64,000 nucleotides of DNA from Mobilicoccus pelagius NBRC 104925 (GCF_000247995.1 NZ_BAFE01000047.1:34473-98472), one strand, 5' to 3'. Positions 11,054 to 21,029 are shown, counted from the stretch's first letter. Made by a program: numbers and translations. Notes: generated by a model from the letters alone, not told the origin.

Positions 11054-12847
11054 ATGGCGAACCCGCTCCTCCTGCTGCTGTCGGACTCGCGGGCGCGCCG
11101 CGCCCGCCGCCACCTGCCCGTGGCCGTCCCCCGCGAGGTCCCCTCGACCGACGCGATCTTCCTCATGCTGCGGCGGCTGCGGGTGCCGCTCATCGTCCTC
11201 ATCGTCATCTTCACGATCTCGGTCGTCGGCCTCAGCCTCCTCCCCGGGCAGGACGGGTCGCGGCTCAGCCTCTTCGAGTCGTTCTACTTCATCACCTACA
11301 CGGCGACGACGATCGGCTTCGGCGAGATCACCGAGTTCACCACCCTTCAACGCATGTGGGTGACGTTCTCGATCTACCTCACCGTCATCGGCTGGGCGTA
11401 CGCGATCGGCACGAGCATCAACCTCCTCCAGGACTCGACGGTGCGGGAGGCGTTCGCGACCCACCGGTTCGGCCGTCGGGTGCGGCGACTCCGGGAGAAC
11501 TTCGTCGTCGTCGTCGGCTACGGCAAGGCCGGGCGTCAAGTCGTCCTCGACCTCGACGCGCACGGTCACCGCGTCGTCGTCCTCGACCGCTCCGAGTCCC
11601 CCATCGAGCGCCTCGCCACCGACAGCCTCTACGCCGACGTACCCGGGCTCGCCGCCGACGGCGCCCTCTCGGGGGTACTCGGCCTCGCCGGTCTCGGCGA
11701 CGCCCGATGCCGTGCCCTCCTCGCCCTCTCCGACGACGACGACACCAACCTCGCCGTCGTCATGGCCGGTTCGCTCCTCCGCCCGGACATCCCCGTCATC
11801 ACCCGCGCCCACGGCCGCGCCTCGGCGGGACGGATGCGCGAGTTCGAGACGGCCGTCGTCGTCAACCCCACCGACCGGTTCGGCGAGTACCTCCTCCTCG
11901 CCCTCGAACGGCCCGCCACGTACCGCCTCGTCTCCCTCCTCATGTCCGAACAGGGCGCCCCCACCCCCGACCGGTCGGCGATGACTGCGGACGGGCGGTG
12001 GATCCTCGTCGGATCCGACGCGTTCGTCCAGGAGGTCGCCCACGACCTCGACCTCGCCGGGCTGGAGGTCGAGGTCGTCGAGCCCGACGACGACCGCATC
12101 GACGTCACCGGTGCCGTCGGACTCATCGCCGGCACCGATTCCGACACGGTCAACCTCGCCCTCGCCGAACGAGCCCGCCGTGACGACCCCGACCTCTTCG
12201 TCGCCGTCCGACAGAGCTCGCACGCCCACCGCGCGCTCATCGAGGCGCTGCAGATCGACGCCGTCTACTCACCCACCGACCTCGTCGCCAACGAGGCGCT
12301 CGTCCGCGTCGTCACCCCGGTGACGTGGGCATTCGTCGAGCATGCGCTGCTCCAGGACGAGTCCTGGTCGACGAAGCTGCTGGAACGCCTCACCGCCCGG
12401 TCCGGGGAGAAGCCGCCGGAACGCCGCCTCGTCCACCTCGGCCGGCAGGGCGCACCCGCCGTCGACCGGTGGCTGCGACACTCCGACCTCACCGTCGGGG
12501 ACCTCTCCCGCCACCCGGACGACCGCGACACGCCCCTGCCGCTCACCGTCCTCCTCCTCGCCCGCGACGACGAGACGCTCTACGGCCCCGCCGACGAGGA
12601 GCCCGTCCGCCACGGCGACCAGATCCTCGTCGCCGGCACCCGGCGGGGGCTCGACGAACTCGTCCAGATCCTCGACTACGACTCCGTCGTCGAGTACGTC
12701 GCCACCGGCCGCCGCGTCCCCGACAGCTGGCTGTGGCGGCGGCTCACCGGCGCCCACGGCACGAGCGACCGGGTCATCTCCCGTGGGCGGCACGTCCGGC
12801 GCCACGACGACGGTGACGGCGGCTCGACGAGCGTCACCGGCTCCTGA
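11054..12847 (+). CDS. Potassium channel with two RCK (TrkA-N) domains
   Basis: 597 residues. TM1 is near residues 40-62, then the pore loop with selectivity filter TATTIGFGE near 80-89, then TM2 near 98-115: a 2TM-pore channel. Residues ~147-290 are a first RCK domain starting FVVVVGYGKAGRQV (the Gly-rich turn of a Rossmann fold) and residues ~313-440 a second one (WILVGSDAFVQEV) whose Gly motif is degenerate. Residues ~480-560 resemble TrkA-C. Filter GFG instead of GYG is seen in some prokaryotic channels. It would conduct K+ under nucleotide or Ca2+ gating. It is likely co-transcribed with the small membrane protein before it. Confidence 0.9.
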   Translation: MANPLLLLLSDSRARRARRHLPVAVPREVPSTDAIFLMLRRLRVPLIVLIVIFTISVVGLSLLPGQDGSRLSLFESFYFITYTATTIGFGEITEFTTLQRMWVTFSIYLTVIGWAYAIGTSINLLQDSTVREAFATHRFGRRVRRLRENFVVVVGYGKAGRQVVLDLDAHGHRVVVLDRSESPIERLATDSLYADVPGLAADGALSGVLGLAGLGDARCRALLALSDDDDTNLAVVMAGSLLRPDIPVITRAHGRASAGRMREFETAVVVNPTDRFGEYLLLALERPATYRLVSLLMSEQGAPTPDRSAMTADGRWILVGSDAFVQEVAHDLDLAGLEVEVVEPDDDRIDVTGAVGLIAGTDSDTVNLALAERARRDDPDLFVAVRQSSHAHRALIEALQIDAVYSPTDLVANEALVRVVTPVTWAFVEHALLQDESWSTKLLERLTARSGEKPPERRLVHLGRQGAPAVDRWLRHSDLTVGDLSRHPDDRDTPLPLTVLLLARDDETLYGPADEEPVRHGDQILVAGTRRGLDELVQILDYDSVVEYVATGRRVPDSWLWRRLTGAHGTSDRVISRGRHVRRHDDGDGGSTSVTGS

Positions 12848-12972
12848 CGCCCCGGGGGGCGCGTCCTCCTCGCCCCCGTCACGGGACGACGCGAGGACCG
12901 CCGACTCCCGTGGCGGCGGATGCGGGGATGTCCGTACGGTGGCCTCCGACCCCGTCACGAAAGGACCTCCCC

Positions 12973-13326
12973 GTGAAGCGCATCCTCACCTGCGGCGCCG
13001 CCGTGCTCCTCACCGCCCCCCTCGCCGCCTGCGGTGGCGACGACGCCGCCGACGCCCCCGCCGCGCAGCCACCGGCGAGCGCCGCGAGCACGACGTACAC
13101 GATGGCCGACGTCAAGCAGCACGCCGACCCGAGCTCGTGCTGGACGATCGTCGACGGCAAGGTCTACGACGTCACGCAGTGGATCGGTCAGCACCCGGGC
13201 GGCCCCACCCGCATCGAGTCGCTCTGCGGCAACGACGCCAGCGGCGCGTTCAGCGGCCAGCACGGCAACGACACCGCGCCGAAGAACCGGCTCACCACCT
13301 TCCAGATCGGCGTGCTCGAGGGTTGA
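12973..13326 (+). CDS. Cytochrome b5-like haem-binding lipoprotein
   Basis: 117 residues, GTG start with AAGGA upstream. The signal peptide ends in lipobox LAAC (Cys20), so the protein should be a membrane-anchored surface lipoprotein. After a Pro/Ala linker comes one cytochrome b5 domain: YTMADVKQHADPSSCWTIV, then HPGG with haem ligand His74 and the second axial His97 in SGQHGND. Two extra Cys (in SSCW and SLCG) could form a disulphide outside the cell. Redox partner unknown; there is no neighbouring oxidoreductase. Confidence 0.88.
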   Translation: MKRILTCGAAVLLTAPLAACGGDDAADAPAAQPPASAASTTYTMADVKQHADPSSCWTIVDGKVYDVTQWIGQHPGGPTRIESLCGNDASGAFSGQHGNDTAPKNRLTTFQIGVLEG

Positions 13327-13451
13327 TCCGGGCGGCGACCCACGACACGGCAGACCCGGCCCCGGGCCGGTGACACGCCACCCGGGCCGATCCGTCGGAG
13401 AACCTCCCCCGGATCGGTGTGGAACGGCCACCGGCGGCCGATGAGGACGCC

Positions 13452-13829
13452 GTGACCGTGGCAGGTGTGGAGGGCATGGACCCGATGCGGGCGTCGGCGA
13501 CCGCCGCCGCGACGAACTCGCTCTCCGGTGTCGGTGCGCCTGCACCGACCCCGGCGCCGCCGCGCGTCCCAGGCCGGGACACCCAGCGGCCCACCGGCGG
13601 GTTCGAGAACCCGGAGCTCACCTCCGGCCTGCTCTCGGACAACATCACCCCGGTGCAACGCGACGGCCTCGGTCGACTCGGCCGCCTCCTTCGGATGCCG
13701 CCCCGCGAACTCCTCGACTCGCTGCGAGGAGGGACGGGCCTCGGGGCACTTCTCGCCGCGCGGCGCCTCGGCTCCCAGGCCCTCTTCGGGATGTTCGACA
13801 AGGGGCTGCTCATCGACGCCCAGGCCTGA
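13452..13829 (+). CDS. Small hypothetical protein
   Basis: 125 residues, not recognised. The GTG at 13452 was chosen because GAGGAC precedes it; the frame is open a little further upstream and ATG 13476 is another option. Residues ~25-60 are Ala/Pro-rich and disordered-looking; the last 70 (ENPELTSGLLSDNITPVQRD, then LLRMPPRELLDSLRGG and LFGMFDKGLLIDAQA) look like a small helical domain. Third-position G/C is typical of real genes here. It stands between the cytochrome b5-like lipoprotein and the EAL-like gene on the same strand. No function can be assigned. Confidence 0.5.
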   Translation: MTVAGVEGMDPMRASATAAATNSLSGVGAPAPTPAPPRVPGRDTQRPTGGFENPELTSGLLSDNITPVQRDGLGRLGRLLRMPPRELLDSLRGGTGLGALLAARRLGSQALFGMFDKGLLIDAQA

Positions 13830-13987
13830 CCCTCCCGGGGCCCGCCCGACGACGAAACCGGTCGCCGATTCCCTGGCGCGGCCCCCACCCGAGGCCCCGT
13901 TCATGTCCGAGAATCATGGGGACGGGCCCGAGCTCACGATCCACGAGAGCAGACAGGGCGCCGACGGTGCAGACAGAAGGAGCGGTG

Positions 13988-14773
13988 GTGGCGATGGTGA
14001 CCGACAACGGGGAACCGCGGGGCGCGGGTGACGCCGTCGTCACGTACTTCCAACCGTTCTACAACCTGCGCACGGGCAGGCTCCAGGGCCTCGAGGCCCT
14101 CGCCCGCAGGGAACGGACCGACCGGTCCGACGACGAACGGCTCCACGCCGGGTTCCTCGCCGAGGCGCAGGAACGCGGACGGCTCCGCGAGGTCGACCTC
14201 CAGGTCCTCGACGAGGCGCTCGGCCGCTTCGCCCACCTGCACGTCCCGACTGACGGCGACGGGGACGCGCCACGTCTCATCGTCCGCGTCAACGTCTCCC
14301 GCGACACGATCGCGCACCCCTACCTCGTCGCCGACGTCACCGGCGCTCTCGAACGCCACGGCGTCGCCCCGGACCGGCTCCTCGTCGACATCCCCACGGG
14401 CCTGTTCCGCGACCTCCACGCCGAGGACGCCGCCCTCGACCGGCTCAGGAGGCTCCAGGACCTCGAGATCTCCTTCTGCCTCGACGGGTTCACCGCGAAG
14501 GACCTCGACCTCCTCCCCGCCGCGGCCGCCGTCCCCGTCGACATCATCACGCTCCACCCCTCCGTCCTCGCCGGTGAGGACGGGCCGCTCACCGACCTCG
14601 CGCGCGCCGTGCAGGACGAGGGCCTCCCCGTCGTCGCGGCCGGTGTCGAGACACCCGAGCAACTCACCACCGTGCAAGACCTGGGCTTCGAGTGGGCGCA
14701 GGGCTTCCTCCTCGGGAAACCCGCCCCGGCAGGTGCCACCCTCTCCCACCCGGTGTTCCTCCCCGAGGCCTGA
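13988..14773 (+). CDS. Degenerate EAL-domain protein, probably catalytically inactive
   Basis: 261 residues; GTG 13988 has AAGGAG 5 nt upstream (GTG 13985 and ATG 13994 are alternatives). The sequence spans one EAL fold: QPFYNLRTGRLQGLEALAR keeps E-A-L, and VNVSRD keeps the Asn. The other catalytic positions are lost. The LEITE motif reads LVDIPTG, the DDFG motif reads LDGF, the catalytic Lys region reads IITLHPS, and VIAEGVE reads VVAAGVETPEQ. QGFLLGKP matches the end of the fold. EAL domains hydrolyse c-di-GMP; this one should at most bind it or act as a protein-interaction domain. There is no GGDEF or sensory domain. Confidence 0.8.
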   Translation: MAMVTDNGEPRGAGDAVVTYFQPFYNLRTGRLQGLEALARRERTDRSDDERLHAGFLAEAQERGRLREVDLQVLDEALGRFAHLHVPTDGDGDAPRLIVRVNVSRDTIAHPYLVADVTGALERHGVAPDRLLVDIPTGLFRDLHAEDAALDRLRRLQDLEISFCLDGFTAKDLDLLPAAAAVPVDIITLHPSVLAGEDGPLTDLARAVQDEGLPVVAAGVETPEQLTTVQDLGFEWAQGFLLGKPAPAGATLSHPVFLPEA

Positions 14774-14805
14774 CACCACCACCGGCGACGCCTCCTGCCC
14801 GGTCG

Positions 14806-15300
14806 GTGACGCACGCCCGCGCCCGGTCGAGGCGACGGCTCCTCACGGGCGGCGCCGTCGTCCTCGCCGCGGCCGCGGCGCTCGCCTACGCGGTCGACGC
14901 GTTAGGACGGGGCCACCCCTTCCATGCGGTCGCCGGCGCAGCCCTCATCGGCGTCTTCTGCTCCGCTTCGTGCTCCACGGCGTCCGCCCCGTGCGGGTGC
15001 GGATACCGCACATGCTCGCGGGACTGTCGTTCCTCGCGTCGCTCGCCGCCAACCGGGTCTCCGCCGACATCGACCCCACGAGCTTCGTCGGCATCTTCCA
15101 CTTCGGCGGGTACGCCCTCCATCCCTCCGTGCGCGACCTCACGCGGGAGAGGGGAGGACGGGAGGCCTCGGGGTCGACGCCCCGCCGCGCTCATCCTCGT
15201 CACGATCTCCCGCGCCCTCCACGAGACGCTCACCGCACGCCTCTCCGCCGCCGCGTTGGCGGCGGTACTCGCCCGCCCGGCTGCTCTCTTGCGCAGGGAT
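14806..15300 (+). pseudogene. Frameshifted small membrane protein gene
   Basis: Coding character switches frame twice. Frame 1 from GTG 14806 gives a signal/TM-like stretch (LLTGGAVVLAAAAALAYAVDAL, AVAGAALIGVF). Near 14955-14970 coding passes to another frame (RFVLHGVRPVRVRIPHMLAG, SFLASLAANRVSADIDPTSF, IFHFGGYALHPSVRD), and near 15170-15190 it returns to the first (AALILVTISRALHETLTARL). The two shifts compensate each other. Either the gene is dead or the assembly carries two indels. Product not recognised; two to three membrane segments. Confidence 0.5.
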
Positions 15301-15383
15301 GGCTCTTCGGTCGCCCCGACCCAGTGGCGGGCGACCTCGCGTCCCCGCCGAGGGGGCGCACGTCGCGCCCTCCTCCCGACGGA

Positions 15384-15420
15384 GCACGGCCCCGGACGCG
15401 GGAGGCGTCCGGGGCCGTGC
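15384..15420. terminator. Strong bidirectional hairpin
   Basis: Perfect 15-bp stem GCACGGCCCCGGACG / CGTCCGGGGCCGTGC with a 7-nt loop, between the broken plus-strand gene and the end of gntK. Confidence 0.7.
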
Positions 15421-15470
15421 GTGGGCAGGGGCCGATCGGTCGGTGGTGGCGCCTCGACGGGGCGCCCGGT

Positions 15471-16007
15471 TCAGTCGGCCGTGGACTCGCCGGGGGCGAG
15501 ATCCAGGTGGCGGAGGATCTCCTCGGTGATGTCCTCCGGGGAGCGTCGGACGTCGAGGACCAGACCGCGCTCGTCCCTCCCGAGGGCTTCGAGCGTGTCG
15601 AGCTGGGAGCGGAGGAGGCTCGACGGCATGAAGTGACCGCTGCGGCCGCTCATCCGGCCGGACAACACGTCCTCCGTGCCGTCGAGGTGGGCGAACGTCA
15701 CGTCGCCCGCCTCCCGCAGCAGGTCGCGGTAGGAACGCTTGAGCGCTGAGCACGTGATGATGCTCGACCGCCCCCCACGCCCCCGTTCCGCCATCCACGC
15801 GGCGAGGGCCTTCAACCACGGCAGACGGTCCTCGTCGGTGAGGGGCGTGCCGGCCGCCATCTTGTCGATGTTGGCCTGCGGGTGGCAATCGTCGGCCTCG
15901 GCGAACTCCCAACCGGTCCGCTCCCGCAGCATGCCCGCGACGGTCGACTTGCCCGAGCCGGACACGCCCATGACGACGACGTGCCGGGGTCCGTTCTCGG
16001 TCGCCAT
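15471..16007 (-). CDS. gntK: Gluconokinase
   Basis: 178 residues, the usual length for GntK. P-loop GVSGSGKST at residues 14-22, then FAEADDCHPQANIDKMAAGTPLTDEDRLPWL, the substrate/lid signature of gluconokinases, and later ITCSALKRSYRDLLR and GHFMPSSLLRSQLDTLE. It phosphorylates gluconate to 6-phosphogluconate for the pentose phosphate or Entner-Doudoroff route. The start lies 1 nt after the gntP stop, so the two are translated from one message and probably coupled. Confidence 0.95.
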   Translation of the reverse strand: MATENGPRHVVVMGVSGSGKSTVAGMLRERTGWEFAEADDCHPQANIDKMAAGTPLTDEDRLPWLKALAAWMAERGRGGRSSIITCSALKRSYRDLLREAGDVTFAHLDGTEDVLSGRMSGRSGHFMPSSLLRSQLDTLEALGRDERGLVLDVRRSPEDITEEILRHLDLAPGESTAD

Positions 16008-16008
16008 G

Positions 16009-17421
<1,413 letters not shown>

Positions 17422-17444
17422 GACGCCTCCTGATTTGAAAAACG

Positions 17445-17483
17445 AGTGGCACCACTATGGGCCATAAATATGCTCTTTGAGCA
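17445..17483 (-). promoter_or_regulatory. AT-rich control region of gntPK with inverted repeats
   Basis: Three inverted repeats in 39 bp: AGTGGcaCCACT (17445-17456), ATGGgCCAT (17457-17465) and TGCTCtttGAGCA (17471-17483). The stretch is far more AT-rich than its surroundings and lies 24-62 nt before the gntP start. It is likely an operator overlapping the promoter; the exact -10/-35 cannot be fixed. Confidence 0.5.
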
Positions 17484-17672
17484 GGCATCTGGGAAACAAG
17501 CATGATGACTACGCGATGCGGGAGGCGCATCATCACGCCGCGGCGGCGGCGGGGTGACCAGGACGGCCCCGGTCCCAGGAGGGGTGCGGCAGGCATACCA
17601 GAGGCGCCCGGAGGCCGGGCCGCGGTGCGCCGCAGGTCACTGACGGACCGTAGGGCCCACCCCCCGCGCGAC

Positions 17673-17996
17673 TCAGTCGGCGTCGCGGTCGCAGAACCAC
17701 CACGAGGCGGCGGCATTGACCGCCGCGACGCCGAGGACCGACGGCCAGGCACCGATCTGCTTGGCGAGCGGGTGAGAGGCGCCGAACCCGGCGAGGTAGA
17801 GGGCCGCGAGACCGCCCGCCGTGGCCGGGCCCTTCTTCGCGAGCCAGGTGCGCCCGGCGTAGGCACCGGCGGCGCCGAGCACGACACCACCGAGCGGCCG
17901 GATGCCCGACTCCCGGGCGGTGAGGTAGCCGCCGACGAGGCCGAGGGCGGTGAGGGGTGCGGTGTGGACGTCCTTGGCAGGCATGAGGGTCGTCAT
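17673..17996 (-). CDS. Small membrane protein of unknown function
   Basis: 107 residues with several short hydrophobic segments (ALGLVGGYLTA, GGVVLGAAGAYAG, AGGLAALYLAGF, LGVAAVNAAASWWF) and a charged C-terminus. Family not recognised. Start supported by TAGGCT exactly 6 nt upstream, so it is probably read from a leaderless message. It sits alone between the gntPK control region and an acetyltransferase gene on the other strand. Function unknown. Confidence 0.6.
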   Translation of the reverse strand: MTTLMPAKDVHTAPLTALGLVGGYLTARESGIRPLGGVVLGAAGAYAGRTWLAKKGPATAGGLAALYLAGFGASHPLAKQIGAWPSVLGVAAVNAAASWWFCDRDAD

Positions 17997-18002
17997 GACC
18001 CC

Positions 18003-18008
18003 AGCCTA
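18003..18008 (-). promoter_or_regulatory. -10 element, leaderless promoter
   Basis: TAGGCT on the minus strand, 6 nt before the ATG at 17996. Confidence 0.5.
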
Positions 18009-18153
18009 CGAACATCGAGCACACGCGTTCAGGGCGTTCAGGAGGTACGTCGGGCTCAGGGATGCACCGGGTACGCTGGGCTCGCCCGGATGAACCGGCA
18101 CTGGCCGGCGGAAAGTCGCTGCGGACTGCCGGCGCAGGTGGTTCCCTGGAGCG

Positions 18154-18756
18154 ATGACGACCCCGACCGCACCCGTACCCGAGCTCGTCGACGGCCCCGT
18201 GCGCCTCCGCGCCCACCGCGACGACGACGTGCCGGGCATCGTCGAGCAGTGCACCGACCCCGACAGTGTGCGGTGGACGACCGTGCCCCGTCCCTACGGC
18301 GAGGACGACGCCCGCGGTTTTCTCGACCTCGTGCGGGCCGCCTGGGCCGACCCCCGCGGCCACCGCTACTGGGCCGTCGAATGGACCGACGACGACGGCG
18401 TCCCCCACTTCGCCGGCACGATCGACCTGCGACCCCGCGGATCCGGCGGCGCCGAGATCGGGTTCGGTCTCCACCCCGCCGCGCGAGGTCGGCACGTGAT
18501 GACGACCGCGGTGCGCCTCCTCGCCCGATGGTGGTTCGAGGGCGGCGGCCGACGGATCACGTGGTGGGCGAACGTCGGCAACGTCGCCTCGTGGCGGGTC
18601 GCGCGCGCCTGCGGGTTCACCTGGCACGCGGTCGTGCCGGAGTACCTCCCCATGCCCGACGGCACCCTCGCCGACGCGTGGGTCGCCTCGCTTGGCGCGG
18701 ACGACGACCCCCACCGGACCTCCGACCTCGACGGCCCGCCCGGGCTGGACGACTGA
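18154..18756 (+). CDS. GNAT N-acetyltransferase (RimJ/RimL type)
   Basis: 200 residues, GGAG just before the ATG. The opening ELVDGPVRLRAHRDDDVPGIV is typical of RimJ/RimL-like acetyltransferases. The acetyl-CoA binding strand-loop is GGAEIGFGLHPAARGRHVMTTA near residues 98-119, and NVGNVASWRVARACGF is the conserved late Asn-x-x-S segment. It would acetylate an amino group of a protein N-terminus or small molecule; the substrate is unknown. It is convergent with the ATP-grasp gene, only 3 nt apart. Confidence 0.88.
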   Translation: MTTPTAPVPELVDGPVRLRAHRDDDVPGIVEQCTDPDSVRWTTVPRPYGEDDARGFLDLVRAAWADPRGHRYWAVEWTDDDGVPHFAGTIDLRPRGSGGAEIGFGLHPAARGRHVMTTAVRLLARWWFEGGGRRITWWANVGNVASWRVARACGFTWHAVVPEYLPMPDGTLADAWVASLGADDDPHRTSDLDGPPGLDD

Positions 18757-18759
18757 GGG

Positions 18760-20166
18760 TCAGGAGTCGTCGACGTCGGGGCGGGTGAGGGCGTCCTGCA
18801 CCGCGGACTCGCGGCGCCCGTCCTGCGGACCGACGACGGGGATCGGAGACACCCGCGGCTCGCCGAGCGGGGCGATGACGGGCATCTCGTCGGGGCGGGT
18901 GCCGCCTCGCACGCCGGGGACGACGTCCTGGACGTCCGCGCGTCCGGCCTCGCGGGCGTCCTCGAGCCACTCCTCCCGCGCTGCCGCGTCGGGAGCGGGC
19001 GCGGCGATGACGTGCGGGACGAACCGCGAGTAGTAGTCGGTGACCCACCCGTCGCTCTCACGGATGCCGACGCCGGCGGCGATGCCGCCGACGACCCATG
19101 AGCCGAGGACGGCCTTGTTGCCGTCGAACTCCGGCAGCGGGAACCACTGCTGGTAGCACCAGCCCTCGTCGCCGTAGTCGCCCGGCTGCTCGACGTCGAG
19201 GCCGACGGCGTGGATGCGAATGTTGTCGCCCTCCCTGCCGTGGAGCGGCTTGGCGACCCACTCCTCGAGGTCGCGTGGCGAGCCGAGGTAGGCGGGCAGG
19301 AGATTGGGGTGGCCGGGGTAGGTGTCCCACAGCGCGGCGAGGAGTGCCTTGTTCGAGAGGAGCACCTTCCACGGCGGTTCGAGCCACGTCGTCGAGAGCA
19401 CGCCGCGCGGATCGGGCTCGACGTACGCGCCGAACGCCTCGCCGAACATCTGCTCCCACGGGTAGAGCTTGAAGCACGTGCGCATCGGCTCCTCGCCCAC
19501 GGCGACGAAGCAGCGACGGGCCGGGTCGTACCCGATGTCGCCGACCGTGATCGACCCCGTGCGGAGCCCGGCCTGGTCGGCCGTGTCCCGCAGGTACGTC
19601 ACCGTCATGAGTTCCTCGCCCGTCGGCTCGTCCTCGTGATGGGCGAACCACACGGTCGCGTCGGGCAGTCGGCGCCGCAGCCCCTCCCACGCGAGGACGA
19701 GACGCTCGTGGAGGGAGTTCCACTGGTCGAGGTCGGGATGGACGTCCTGGAGCCAGTACCACTGCGCGATCGAGCTCTCGACGAGACCTGTCGGGGTGTC
19801 GGCGTTGTACTCGAGGAGCTTGGCCGGGCCCTCGCCGTCCCAGTGGAGGTCGAACCGGCCGATGAGGCTGGGCGGGTAGGCCTCGAGGCTCGCGCGGGCC
19901 ACGTCGAGAGCGCCGGGCGGGAGGCCGAGATCACCGAACTCCCCGCGGGCGAGCCGGCGGGCGGCCTCGACGCACATGCGGTGGAGCACCTCGGTCGTCG
20001 CCTCGAGCTCGTCGACCTCACGCGGGTCGAGCTCGTAATGGGCGCTCTCGAACCAGTAGGGCAGCTCGGTGCCGTCCTCGAGCGGCGTCGTGGGGTAGAC
20101 GAGGCCCTGGGACTCGACGCGGGCGCGCCAGTCGGGCCGGGGGGTCGAAGGAAGGCGTCGCATCAT
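18760..20166 (-). CDS. Glutathionylspermidine synthase-like ATP-grasp protein (YgiC-like)
   Basis: 468 residues. Residues 1-390 match the glutathionylspermidine synthase pre-ATP-grasp/ATP-grasp family: GRFDLHWDGEGPAKLLEYNADTP near 110, FKLYPWEQMFGEAF near 230, PPWKVLLSNKALLAALWD near 265, KPLHGREGDNI near 310 and GSWVVGGIAAGVGIRESDG near 367. Members ligate amines to carboxylates with ATP; for YgiC-type proteins the substrate is unknown. Residues 395-468 are an acidic, Pro-rich extension not seen in YgiC. Its ATG overlaps the stop of the upstream gene (ATGA), so the two are translationally coupled. Confidence 0.85.
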   Translation of the reverse strand: MMRRLPSTPRPDWRARVESQGLVYPTTPLEDGTELPYWFESAHYELDPREVDELEATTEVLHRMCVEAARRLARGEFGDLGLPPGALDVARASLEAYPPSLIGRFDLHWDGEGPAKLLEYNADTPTGLVESSIAQWYWLQDVHPDLDQWNSLHERLVLAWEGLRRRLPDATVWFAHHEDEPTGEELMTVTYLRDTADQAGLRTGSITVGDIGYDPARRCFVAVGEEPMRTCFKLYPWEQMFGEAFGAYVEPDPRGVLSTTWLEPPWKVLLSNKALLAALWDTYPGHPNLLPAYLGSPRDLEEWVAKPLHGREGDNIRIHAVGLDVEQPGDYGDEGWCYQQWFPLPEFDGNKAVLGSWVVGGIAAGVGIRESDGWVTDYYSRFVPHVIAAPAPDAAAREEWLEDAREAGRADVQDVVPGVRGGTRPDEMPVIAPLGEPRVSPIPVVGPQDGRRESAVQDALTRPDVDDS

Positions 20167-20816
20167 CCACCGTTGCTCTTGCCGGAGCCGCCGAAGCCGC
20201 CCCGCACCGTCGTCGTCTTTCCCCCGTGGACCGACTGGGAGCTCACCGTGCCTCCGCGGCCGTCGACGCCGCCGGTGACGTAGCTCGTGCCGCGGGGGGC
20301 GTCGAACGAGCCGCCCGAGACGGGCGCGCCCAGGCGGGGGGCGGAGTACCCGAACGGGATGAAGTACCAGCCGTGATGGACGTGCGTGCCGCCCGAGCCC
20401 TCACACTCCGAGTCGGGCAGGCGCGTGTTCGTGTCCTTGTCGACGCAGACGCCCGCGTGGGTCGTGGGCTGGTCGCGGTCGTCGGAGTCGGGCATGAGGA
20501 CGAGGAGTCCGACGCCGGCGACGGCTGCGGTGAGACCGATCTTCACGCCCGTCGACATGCGCTTGCGCTCTTGCGGAGGCGACACCGTCGCGCCCGAGGC
20601 GGAGGGGCGCCCCGAGCGGGGCTCCTCGGTGATCGGCCCGCGGGACGACGTGTCCCGCGGCGTCCATCGGGGCACCTCGGGAATGTCTGCCTGCGGCTGC
20701 CACGGGCGCACCGGCGGCGTCGTGTCCTGGGGTTCCCAGGCCGATCCCGGGTCGCCGGCCGGCCAAGGGGCATCCCCGTCCTGTGGCCGTCGCGCGCCGT
20801 CACCCGCGTCCGTCAT
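20163..20816 (-). CDS. Membrane-anchored YgiB/DUF1190-like partner
   Basis: 217 residues with GGGGAGAGGGG upstream of the ATG. Residues 1-85 are Pro/Asp-rich and cytoplasmic; one TM helix (VKIGLTAAVAGVGLLVLM) sits near 90-107. The outside part has two Cys (GVCVDKDTNTRLPDSECEG), HVHHGWYFIPFGYSAP and a Gly/Ser-rich tail ending RGGFGGSGKSNGG, resembling the RGGFG tail of YgiB. In enterobacteria ygiB and ygiC are neighbours, and the same pairing with an ATGA overlap here supports the assignment. Confidence 0.7.
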   Translation of the reverse strand: MTDAGDGARRPQDGDAPWPAGDPGSAWEPQDTTPPVRPWQPQADIPEVPRWTPRDTSSRGPITEEPRSGRPSASGATVSPPQERKRMSTGVKIGLTAAVAGVGLLVLMPDSDDRDQPTTHAGVCVDKDTNTRLPDSECEGSGGTHVHHGWYFIPFGYSAPRLGAPVSGGSFDAPRGTSYVTGGVDGRGGTVSSQSVHGGKTTTVRGGFGGSGKSNGG

Positions 20817-21029
20817 CCGTGTCCCCTCTCCCCGATCGACGGCCCATCCTCCCACCTTCCCCGAGGCAGGGCTGCCCCACAGACGGACGCGTCGCGGCCG
20901 GACCCGCCGACGTGCGTCGTGGCCTCGCAGCGGTGTCCGACACGATCCCCGGTCGGGACGGGCGTGGCCGGCGGTCGCGCGCTCGCGGCGCGCGGCGTGT
21001 GCCGGAGCCGCGGCCGGGCGTGGGACGCC

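Noticed and set aside
13357..13371. CCGGCCC-C-GGGCCGG after the cytochrome b5-like gene as a terminator
   Set aside because: Only 1 nt would remain for the loop and there is no U-run; probably chance at this GC content.
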